Below, piece by piece: positions 49,597-60,048 of a DNA stretch of 64,000 bases. Position 1 is the stretch's first letter; every line of letters begins with the position of its first letter. This DNA is from Luscinia megarhynchos. Its lineage: Eukaryota; Chordata; Aves; Passeriformes; Turdidae. The DNA lies in NCBI GenBank assembly GCA_034336665.1, contig JAPFBE010000003.1:61237352-61301351 (forward strand), written 5' to 3'. The position numbers and the translations under genes are program-made. The notes beneath the pieces were generated by a model. The model saw nothing but the letters and a program-made list of their open reading frames with translations, searched no databases and was not told the origin of the DNA.

Positions 49597-50746
49597 AGAC
49601 TTATAAGAATAATTTGTGGTTTGAAATCTCCTAAGGATGGCAAAAGAGCAGTGATGGTTAAGGGACTCTTTATCCTTGGTGAATTCCATTCCTTTATTTT
49701 GGTGACCTTTTAATGAATTAAAATAACATGTATTTTATCCTTTATTTCTGTAGAAGAAGAAGCATGGTTACTTTATATTTCTGTAGTTAGCAGTCTTGGA
49801 TCATAGTTGGATTTCTGTTGTCTGTATTTTGACTTAAAAGGCAGCTTTGATTGAGCACTTCTGCATGCCAATGGCCATATTTTTCAGATATTAGGAAATA
49901 CTTTCTTTGCCTGCCTAGTGATTTGTCTGATAGTGCTCCCCCTTGACACAGCTTCAATTTAAACCATTTGTCAGTCTCTAACTTTACAAAAACACCATGC
50001 ATTTCTTGCTAGATAAATAGGAACATATCTGTCTGTGTAACCATGTGTTAGACCAAAATATTTATTTTTAAAAGAGGTCTTTTAAATCTATAAAAATTTT
50101 CTCATATACTAGAAGTACACAGACTTCTGTGGAAACCTTCCTTAAGCCAAAATTTTCTTCTGTTAATATAAAATAATTAGCTACTCTATAGTGATTCAGA
50201 AAACCAGGTCTGAAATGTATGAATGGGTTCTCTTTGTAGAAGTGAATTACTGCAGATCACTCATTCATGAATTCTTCCTGCTGCAGAATAAATGAATGAA
50301 GATGACTCATCTTGAGGACATTTTGTAACAGTCCCAAGCTACAGCTAAAAGGCTATTAAATGTTACTTGACACAATAAGAGAGACCATGTTCTATATGTC
50401 TCTGCAAAGGGAAATTGCCATTTTCATAACAGAATAAGAAGACTTATGTAAATTAGAATGAGTCATAAATGCTTCCATGCTTTGAAATTAAATGAAGTAT
50501 CAGTATTAAGGTTAGGCTCTGGGATAAAAGTTAAGCAAGCTTAACCTATTTTTTTTTCCTCTTTGAAATAAGAAATAAAATTCTTCTGAAAAGTGTTTTC
50601 AAGGAGGTTAAGAGGAAAAGAAGATACAACAAATTCTGAGACTACAGTACTAAAACACAAACTTTAGTTTGTTCTCAGATGAGCTTGAGCTTTGCAAAAC
50701 CAAACCTACACATGACCCAGAATATTTAATGAATAAAACTGTTCCA

Positions 50747-51390
50747 GAATCACAGAATGGTTTGGTTTGGGTTGGAAGAGACCTTCAAAGGTCATCTACT
50801 TCCAACCCCTCTGCCGTGGGCAGGGACACCGTCCACTAGATCAAGTTGCTTAGAGCCCCATCCAGCCTGGCCTGGAACACTTCCAGGGATGGGGCATCCA
50901 CAGTTTCTCTGGGCAACCTGTGACAGTGCCTCACTAGCCTCATGAGAATTTCTTTCTTATATCCTATTTAAATCTACTCTCAGTTTAAAATGTTGCCTCT
51001 TGGCCTGTAACAATAGGCCCTGGTAAAAAGTCTTTTTCAATCTGTTTTATAAACCTCATTTATTTAAACAAAGGCTTCAGTAAGGTATCCCCAGCACTTT
51101 CTCTTCTTTAGACTAAACAGCCCAACTCTCTCAGCCTGTCTTCACAGGATAAATGCTCCAACCTTCTGACCACCTTTTTGGTTCTCCTCTGGACCCTCTT
51201 CCAGTCCATGTCTGTCTTGTGCTGAGGAACCCAGGATTCCAGGTGGGAGGCAGAATCACCTCCCTTGCCTTGCAGGACATGGTGCTTTTGATGCAGTCCG
51301 AGACACTGTCTGGGCTCCAAGTACACATTGCTAGCTTGTGTCTAGTTTTTCATCCACCAGTATCCCCAAGTTTTCTGCAGAGCAGATTTT
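50747..51390 (-). mobile_element. CR1 LINE copy (3' part, antisense)
   Basis: The + strand starts GAATCACAGAATGGTTTGGT, then GTTGGAAGAGACCTTCAAAG, TAGAGCCCCATCCAGCCTGG, CCAGGGATGGGGCATCCAC, TCTCTGGGCAACCTGTG, AACTCTCTCAGCCTGTCTTC, TTCTCCTCTGGACCCTCTTC, and ends with ATCCACCAGTATCCCCAAG. This is the full order of the avian CR1 3' region read in reverse, so the element lies in minus orientation and is 5'-truncated. It is among the best preserved repeats in the window. The frames at 50757-50945, 51108-51328 and 51153-51392 are parts of it, not host genes. Confidence 0.95.
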
Positions 51391-52377
51391 AATTTATTTT
51401 CTACTCTTTTCTGCTTTCAGGCTTGGTGTGGTTTTGATTGTTTACAGATAATGTTAGAGCAGCCAAACTGAGCATCTTAAAATCTGAAAGTAACTGCTAT
51501 TTAAGTACATTTGAAGCAAAAAACCCTAGATGTATCTTGTTCAAATATCGTCTTGTGCTTTGGTGTTGAGTTTTATTTTAAAACAATTTATTAATATTAA
51601 TAAATATATGAAGTGATTAAAGACTTATTATAAATTCTGTACCAGTTGCCATAGATTCCTGAGAGGGGATTTGTTAGTTGCTAGTGGTCATTGGGAGATG
51701 CTTCCCTCACAAGACCACCATAGCTTATTATCAAACCATAAACCACTGTGCTAAGTGGAGGAAGCATGTGCTGTCATTCTGTGGTGATTTTAGAATGTAC
51801 AAAGATACCTGGCCCTGCAGCAGTGGTTGTATTTATAGACTTAAAGGGTGATGTCACCTCTAGAAATACTGTATCTTGTTTGTTAAATTACTCAGTATCC
51901 ACATTAGCACTGGGCAAAGCTTAGGAATAAAAGAATGCTTATTTAAATACACAGTTCTCTAGTAATGGAACAAACTAGCAAAAGCAATAAAACACTATTA
52001 ACAAGAGTTCTCTCCTACAGCATATATAGTCTTCTAGGTAGCTTAATAGCCTGAGTAATGGACCCCTTACAAGTAAACCCAGATATGTATTACAGAGGTC
52101 TAGTGCTTTGGTTTTCCTGCTTCCATTAAGGACAGCTTACTGAAGCCAGCCAGAGAAGCTGCTCTGGGTGCTCTTTTTCTTTCTGTAGCCTGAGAAGAAA
52201 CTAATTTTTCATCCTTGTTTCTGTTTACCTGTTACTCATTTCTAAATACTGAAATTATGCATGACAACATGTGGAAGTTTATTTGCTTTTCTTTTCATCT
52301 TCAATGCTGCTTTGCAGCTTTTCTCCACAGTAGCCTTCTGAAAACATAGATGTAAGGTTTTATGTATCAGTTCATTT

Positions 52378-52405
52378 AAAAAAAAAAAAAATCTAAAAAA
52401 AACCC
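52378..52405 (+). repeat. A-rich simple sequence
   Basis: A run of about 15 A followed by TCT and A8. Could be a decayed poly-A of an old insertion, but no adjoining element is recognisable. Confidence 0.8.
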
Positions 52406-54319
52406 CTCAAAACAACCTCACCTTAAATGGTAGATGATTTTAGTTGCCATCTCCATTCTGTCTATGTAGAAGAGTAAAGATATTATGTAAGGCTGAAACT
52501 GGATATGGATACTTAGATTAACACCATTTTCTACATATTAATTTTAGGGTCTCCACTGGAAGTATTTAGAGGACCTTTTTAAAAGGCATTGAGGGAAGCT
52601 AAGATAAATCAACTGAAAGCATGGGATCAGAGCAAGCCACAGTGATTTGCAGCTATGTAGCTCTTGGTTAAGGATGTCCATGCAGACGGTCAGAGCTACT
52701 CAGAGCTACTACAGGAGTAGCTTAACTCTAAAGCACCTCTGTTTGGGAATGAGCTGCAATATACACAATTTTCTTAAAAATGAAAGTTTTTTTATTTCTA
52801 GATATCTGCACTCAAACCAAAAATGATATTAGTACTGGCCAACTATGTGGGAGTATGACTGCAGAGGAGACATAATTCCATTTTATATTGCGAAAAAGAT
52901 GATGAGGGAAAGTGGTCACAAAGCGTGGTTGTAGCAGCTTGATTTGGAGCTGTCTCATTCCAAAATAATTTTAAGTAGGAGCTGCTCTTTTTATAGCTTA
53001 GATTGATAAACATGGTGCGTGAATGCCCTTGCAAATATTGCTGAAGACTTAACCCTTCCACCTTTTGCTGGTAGGTTAACTTAAAAATTGAATTGAGATA
53101 TGGCAAATACCCTTCTGGTAAGGTAAATAAATAATGATGGATTTAAGCGATTTAAGCCCTCACTGCAGTGCATATAAAATGCTCATGTGTTGGCTTTGAC
53201 ACATAGCACAAGTCCAGTTCATAAGTCAAACACTATTGGCAGGTAAGACTTGCCTGTAAGCCCTGCTGCTGCAGTTCCTGTAGTACAGCTGCTGAATTAA
53301 AACCTGGTTCAGATACATCTCCTTGATTCTGTAGGCCCTCTTGCAGTAGGGCAGAGGCAGTCTTCAAGAGTCATGACTGTCTTTCAAATTTGTTGTGCTA
53401 ACTCAATGAAAATTGCAAAGTACTGCAAAAAAAGGTTGTTCTCCTGAGAAGAATAAAATGCAGCAATCCAGAATTCTGTTCTTTAGGTTGGCCTCTCTCT
53501 GCTCTGAGAGTGACCATGAGAATTAACCTCGTAACGGAGCTCCCTCAGCCTTCTCTGGGAACTACCTGAGGTTGTCCTCCATTAATTCTGATGACTGACC
53601 AGGTCTTTGTGGTTCCAGTCTCATCAAGCCATTAAAGAAGCAGGCAGAGATGACACAAGCAGCTGTAATTGGAAAAACTTACTTTATCATGCTGCTTTTC
53701 TGCCAGAGAAGCTCACAGTACTGTTGTGCCTACTTTGTTAGTGTTATAAATGCTAGACTTCTAAAACATTCTATTCCCAGAACAAATTGAAGTTTGATTA
53801 AAAAGCAAACTAGACTTGTTTTAGACTTGTCCTCTTCTGCAGTAGCAAATGAAAGAAAAAAAGGGAATGCATTAATGCATATCTCTTGTGATGTTGATAG
53901 TAATGTGTCTTAGGACAAACGTCATTTTCCAACAATAATTTCTATTTTAAAAGTGTTAAGTAAAGCCAATATCTTCATATGGACAAAGCACGTCTGTAAC
54001 ATTTTTTTCCTTGGTTATTTCTCATTCTTCTAGAAGATGTTTTTAAATTTTTGTTATACCTTATTTCATGCATTCTGAGATGTGGGTTCATAAGGTACTA
54101 TATTCATTGTAAGGTTTTCAGTCAGGTTTTCTTTTTACTGTTTGACTTTCCTGTATATCCAGATCAGGTAATCTTCCCTTGTACCTTCTTTAATCTTCTC
54201 CTGTATTCCTTCTTTTCACTACACTGCAGTCTCCACCCTGCAAACTCAGCCCGACTGTAGGAAGGTTCTGGAGACATTTGTCTGAAATATCAGTGCTTCA
54301 GCTGCATACTGAAGTCATC

Positions 54320-54860
54320 TAATTTTAGGTGTCTAAATGTGTGTTTCTATATGTGGCCTTGGATCCAAGCTCCCATTGAAACTAGTGAAAATTTAGTCAC
54401 TAGGTATAGTACACTCAGTGCTCTTCAGCTGACATCAGTTTGCACTCAATAGTTCTCCAGGCTCCACTGTCTGTACCAACAAGGTCTCCACTTGCTATAA
54501 TGGGCATTTAAAGTCCTAACTTGCACACAGACATATAATTTTAGATACCTAAATGAGATGTCTCCATTTTAGAACTAAAGCCTGACTATTATAAGCTGAA
54601 ATAAATAAGGCTACATCCTGAAAGTGCCTCATTTAGGTGTGTGTTGATGAATGTCTTTGTCCTCAAGCACCTGAACTCTTTGAGCTCACCCACTTCCATG
54701 AGCATCTAACATCACATTTTACAAGGATGGTACTGGTTCTTGGAGGTGCATGTTGGAAATTAATTTCCAACCCTAAGTTGCAGCTGGAGAATGCCCCTAA
54801 AACTTGGTTTCCATTACCCAAGGCTGTGAAGTATTAACTCAAGGTGCTGAGATTCAGGTG
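54320..54860. repeat. Probable ancient amniote dispersed repeat
   Basis: Contains repeated 'TTAGGTGTCTAAATG / TAGATACCTAAATGAG / CATTTAGGTGTG' motifs and AAGCTCCCATTGAAACTAG. These resemble an old interspersed repeat in turtles and crocodilians with 'ttaggtgcctaaat' and 'tcccattgaaatcaatggga' blocks. I recall the pattern but not the family name, and the copy is strongly diverged. Confidence 0.35.
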
Positions 54861-56074
54861 CTATTATAGCCTCAATCTGGAATCAGTTGGATGAGCATTG
54901 TATGAAGCATGTTAGGCTTGACATGTTTGTGTCTGGCAATATTCTTATGGCACTGCAATCAATTAATCTGATTTCTTCTCTGACTGTGCTGTTGATAGGA
55001 AATAGCCCTATATTACTTGCTTTATGGGGGGCAAAGAAGGGGAAAAATTGGTAGGATCTCTTCTTGGTTTCTAGTAAGTAGAAGTAGTTTTTAGTTTTCT
55101 CTAAGTAGAAAGTTTCTCTAATGTAAGCAGTTAGCAGTTTGTATTTAAAAAAGAAAAAATAGAGCTATGGGCATTTTACTTAGTATTTTCACTTAATGTA
55201 CATTTAGCATAACTTAAACTGATAACATTTTCTTTATCTTAATGGGATGCAATTTGATTAGCTGAAATAATAAAGATTGCTAACATTAAAGAGTGGAAGA
55301 AGTTTTTTGATTTCATTATCTGATTATTTAAAAACAAATGGTGCTTTTATTTTGTAGAAGTTCAAACAATGTTTCTAAATGGACTTTGTCCTGGGTTTCA
55401 TGAAAATGGGAAGGCTGGAACTTTGTGCATAAAGGAATTTTGCTGCATCCTCTTTCACAACTGTGTACAGTACGAATACAGGCTGGTGTGTCATCTGTTG
55501 GAATATGCTGCATGTTGTTAGACAAGACCTCAGGAGATTTCCTTATAGTTCCACCCTGTGCAATTCCAGCTGTGTTGCTGCATTCTTGAAGTACATTTCT
55601 AGCTGTCAAACTATTCCTATCTCTATCACAGAATTACTGTTAGTAAGAAATAGCTTTGAATTGATCTTGGTTTACTCTTGTCCCATTTGTACTCATCTTG
55701 TGCCACGGCCACTGTCAGGCCCTTGGCAGTTGTGAAGGGTTGCAGACATGCTGGGAAGGAAAACAGTCTTCATGGTTGTAGAGAAGCTTTCATGGCCATT
55801 GTTTTTCCAGAATTCCTCAAAAGAAAGCCATTTCCTCATACATACCCAGGCTGTCACAACCATGCCAGCAAGTTTACAACCTGAAATTGCTCTTCCTCCA
55901 TGCCTTCTCTGATGTCAAAAGTTTTTGGGTACCCCAGAGCTTAGTCTCCCTTCTCCCTTTCCTTCATTTTCACCTGTGCAAGGGTAATGTGTTGTCTTTT
56001 CTTGTGAGAATGTAATATCTAAATGCTGCAACTTTGAATCCAGGGTTTTTAACTCTGTTCTTAGTTTTGCTGCC

Positions 56075-56096
56075 TTTTTTTTTTTTTTTTTTTTTT
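56075..56096 (+). repeat. T22 homopolymer
   Basis: Twenty-two consecutive T followed by GTAG. It may be a poly-A tail of a minus-strand retroposed sequence or simple expansion. In the FNDC3A pre-mRNA it would look like a strong polypyrimidine tract before an AG. Confidence 0.95.
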
Positions 56097-56297
56097 GTAG
56101 TAATAGATGAATCAGCAGCACATGGCTTGATAGATGTGGCTGTGCATATGTTATTAATAGTAAATTAATAGCTCTCTTTTTTTGACTGTCTGTGAAATGA
56201 CTGAGGTTTTGTCAGCTTGCATGACTTACATGATCATGTCACTCTTCAACTTTATTTAAAATCATGGTAATATAACTTCCCCTTCTTCCTTTTGCAG

Positions 56298-56432
56298 ACA
56301 TGCAGCAATCTGTTTTACATCTAAAGCAGTTTATTATCCAAATGAGGGAAAGGAAGAAGAGACAGAAGATAACCAAGGTCATTACACATAGGCAGGCTAG
56401 CTCTGCACAAATACAAACAGCTCCTGTGTAAT
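56298..56432 (+). other. Exon-like interval in phase with exon 3, unrecognised
   Basis: The acceptor is very strong: AACTTCCCCTTCTTCC then TTTTGCAG ending at 56297. Joined to exon 3 in its phase, the reading frame stays open for 44 codons (MQQSVLHLKQFIIQMRERKK is the start, after one Asp) and stops at TAA 56429-56431; a GTGAGT donor starts at 56433. It resembles neither FNDC3A nor FNDC3B. If used, it would truncate the protein before all FN3 domains. A 44-codon open frame is not unusual by chance, so the splice acceptor is the main support. Confidence 0.25.
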
Positions 56433-57822
56433 GTGAGTTAAAGACTGGTTACAAGTAAGTTCAGACACTTAAAACCATTAAGAAACAGTGTAATCATAAG
56501 GAGTTTCACAGTTAGAAGGGCTAAATTCACTGGAAGTGAATACAGCTATCAATATTGCTGTTCTTGTTTCTTTATGCCAGAGAGAAGCTTTCCAGTCATC
56601 CTAGAAACCTGAATTGTCTAGGGCAGGTGCTCTAGAGCATCATTCAAAGAGCTTCAGATTTTTTTAAGTGACTATATAGCATCCAGTAATTTGTAGATGG
56701 GTCTCAGGTTAATGGTACTGGAGCTTCTAGAGAAGCTGATGACTCCTTCCTTCCCTTTTGATTCATCAGCCATTCAGTGAGGATGTGGTTTATCTCCTTT
56801 GCTTGTTCTTGATTTGTTTTTCCAGTAGCCCATTCCTCAAAAGTTTCACTTACCCTTTTGCTTCAATGCTCTAGATATGGGCCGTTTTCATAACTACTGT
56901 GTATAATGTATTTCCCTTGGATGGTCTTTACAGTTCAGAGATTGAATGGATGTGCCTTTCAAAACAAGTAAAAAAAAAGATGCAGTAAGAACTATAAATG
57001 TCAAACCAGTGGTAAATATTATTGTTCATTAATAATTCTTAAAAGGAGTTAATATACAGAGAGTGGTAAGCCTTTCTCTTCTCTGCTTTTCCAACACGTT
57101 GTCTTTAAGGTAGTCTCTTGAAAAATAGCATTTAAGTGAAGTGCTATTGTGTTGCATCCTCAGCTGCTTTGGACTTGAAGAGTTTGTACTCTGAAAGGCA
57201 CCACTCTGTGGACAGAATTAACTCTTCTGGTTTATGCAGCCAAGAGATAACTTAGTAAAGCTCTTAAGCAGCAGGTAGATTTGGAAAAATATATGAAACA
57301 TACTTAAGTTTGCATTTATTCTTTTTGTTATGCTTTCCATATACTTTGTATTTTGTTTCTTGTTTTGTGATCAGGCAAACATTTTGGATCAGATTCTGTT
57401 AGATGTACCGGAAAAAAAAATACTTTGACTCTAATCTAGATTTAAAATTCAGTTTAATCGGAAATCTTATCTGACTTTTTAGTCTTATTTTTCAAATGAT
57501 AGCACATACAAATAAAGCTACCTTGCAGGCAGATCCTTGGGGTGCCTAAAGCCCAAAGTGAGTTTGGGAATTCGAGAAGTTAAACTGTTTTTTCTGAAAG
57601 AGAATTTTTTTCTGAGTTGAGCTGGAAAGCAGAGGGACTATCTCCCATTAGAATTTGACATTGCTGGCAGTGCAGTTTTGGGGAGCATCTGGTGGCTATA
57701 CAATGCATTAATGAGTGGAAATATATAGTAAGTTACAGGGACAGTCTAAACTGGAACCAGTTAAAGTTCTTCCAACATGAATGAGTTTTAAAAATCAACT
57801 GCTAAGAGAACTGAAAAATACG

Positions 57823-57872
57823 AGTGAATGTCAACAAGTATTGATCAAGTGAATATCAACAAGTATTGATTG
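57823..57872 (+). repeat. 25-bp tandem duplication
   Basis: Two head-to-tail 25-bp units, both containing ATCAACAAGTATTGAT or a one-base variant of it (GTCAACAAGTATTGAT), with three differences overall. A recent local duplication in intron 3. Confidence 0.95.
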
Positions 57873-59489
57873 AGGTGCAGAGTACTGGCTAGTGTGAGAC
57901 TAACTTTCATTTATTTCTCTGATTTGTACTATAAATGGATACAAGAGGACTGTCAAGCATGAGTTTTTGAGATTGATTATTGGTGGTTTGATCACTTTTT
58001 CACTTTGACCCATGTGTGTTAGAACAGTGCATTTCTACACGTTGTAAATCTGACATGATATCCATGTAGCATTTTCAATAAAATATTTGTAAAAGATATG
58101 GTTTTATGCTCACTACACCCTTCTAATGGTAATGAAAAGGAAAATTGCATTAACAGGAGGAAAATGTACCTTGGAAATACCCTATCTTTTATTTCAATTG
58201 CAGATATATACACATCAAAGTTTCCTTGCATCACTTTCCAGCAAAGGTATGACACATAGTAGATTATTAATATGCCCACGCAGCTTTCTCTGTTCATCCC
58301 TCTGTCTGGTCTTTCAAATGTTGTACAACAGCGCTGGTTTCTCCACGATAGCTTTCCAATTGTGCATTATGTTCATAGAATTTCTGTGTGTTGTCATTTG
58401 CTTTTTAGTTACTGAGCCTTGTCCTCAACTAAAAAACAGATTCATTATTTTTGATGGGAAAAAATCTAGTTTTATGTTGGTGACAGTAGTTAAACAGAAA
58501 GGCATTGAGTTTGGATTTCTTTTCAGAAGCACATAAATGAGTGTTGCTGGATCATCTTCTTGTATGGTGTTACTGTGCTGCTGGGTGTGGGCAAGTAGTA
58601 CGGTAAATGTTTCCTTACAGCTTCAGAGAGCTGGAAAAAAGTTCTGAAGTGCCTGGAACATTCCACAGAGAAAAAGAGGCTTAATGTTGGGTAAGGTTAC
58701 ATTTTTTTAGGATGTAGTTTGGGCAGATATGAGGGCCAGTGGGAAGCAGATAGGACTAGAAAATGCAGGTGTGAAGAATTGCAGGTATGCAGTATAGTCT
58801 TGAGGCCAGATACCTGCATGTTGCATGTTTCCTTGAAAGCATAGCACAGAATGTTTTTGATCACTATTTCCAAAGAACTTCAGTAGACTTAGTATAACCT
58901 TTTTTTAAAAAAAGTTCTAAATTGTCCATGAAATAGAAAGGATTGAATGCTAAAGCATGATGCACAGCTAGCCTAGGATGTAAATATATTCCTCCTTAAT
59001 CACTTAGTAATCAATGCACTCAGGTGTCTTTTGGCTAGCGAGACATTCAAGAAATACTTGGTATTTCAGCAAAGCTGATCATCCAGACAACTCTAATGGC
59101 ACAGGAAATCTGTATTCCAGAAGTGGTAAAAGATCAACAAGAACATGCAGTAGTTGTTCAAAGGAGTGTTGTTTGAAGGGGGTGGACTGGGTGAAATACA
59201 GTTATATACAATGCCAGGTCATGCATAAGATTACTAAATTATAGATGGGGATCTCCTCACTTGAAACTTGATAAGGAGAAGGAAGAAGCAGGCAAGCTAT
59301 CTGTTTGATTCATAAGATAAATATTATCTCCAGTATAATGTATCCATAAAACTTAGTGTGATCATAAAATGCATCAGGACAGTTATTGTTAGAATAGCTT
59401 AGGATGTTTAGTAGCGTTTTCCAGGGTTCTGGTGAGATTTCAACTGTAATTTTATAACTCATTTACAAAAGATGAAATGAAACTGTCTC

Positions 59490-59600
59490 CGGGTGTTGTA
59501 AAAAAGAGCTGTTAGGATATTCAGGAGAAAATATATAAAAAAAAGTAGAAGAGCTTGATTTGCTTGGCTAACAATGACTTTTGGTAGAAAACAACAGGGA
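59490..59600 (+). mobile_element. Possible old CR1-type fragment
   Basis: The string GAAGAGCTTGATTTGCTTGG followed by CTAACAATGAC, with AAAAGAGCTGTTAGGATATT upstream, resembles a block of the old CR1 lineage seen also at 41930-42155. Only this short part is recognisable, so the call is tentative. Confidence 0.3.
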
Positions 59601-59879
59601 TTTAAAAGAAAAAAATTAATGCCAGAGCTAGTCTGGAGTCCAGTTGGCTATCAAATGGCTGTGAAATACTTTTATGTAATTACAAGAAACCTGGCTACAT
59701 AGGAGAGTGGTCTAAAAGAGCAGTCCAGTGGGGAGACGTGGATAAAAGAACTGCTTCATTGTTGGTCTTAATGCTTCAACATAGAATCCATTTATGATGG
59801 ATCTTGATGTATGATAATGGGGAGAGGAATGAAATTGCAATTGCAGGTGAATAGACTTGATTCATGAGGTGTTTTTCAG

Positions 59880-60048
59880 GCCTTGAGCCCTCATGGTTCA
59901 ACAACAGAAAATTTAGATCTGCATCCAGACAATAGAGATGCAATAAAAAGATTTCTGCACAATGCGTACATTTACTTTACAGCTATTAAGCAATGTTCTT
60001 GTCTCAGATCCTTCATGGAGGGATGTATTAATCCATACATAATGTATG
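59880..60048 (+). other. Exon-like interval, unrecognised
   Basis: AG at 59878-59879 is preceded by GTGTTTTTC, and the donor TATG/GTAAGG starts at 60049. The phase-0 frame is open across all 169 nt (LSPHGSTTENLDLHPDNRDA and onward), but the phase required after FNDC3A exon 3 meets a stop after about 18 codons. So it is not a normal FNDC3A exon. A second good donor (CAG/GTAAGT) lies nearby at 60157. I do not recognise the peptide. Confidence 0.15.

Noticed and set aside
51108..51392. Overlapping frames of 65 to 79 codons on both strands
   Set aside because: They lie within the antisense CR1 copy at 50747-51390.
58204..58246. Possible 43-nt micro-exon between TTTCAATTGCAG and AAG/GTATGA
   Set aside because: Good-looking splice signals, but so short an interval arises easily by chance in 17 kb of intron, and it matches no part of FNDC3A.
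58126..58536. A 136-codon + frame with hydrophobic stretches in intron 3
   Set aside because: No family resemblance, weak start context and no supporting signals. Hydrophobic residues follow from T-rich DNA.
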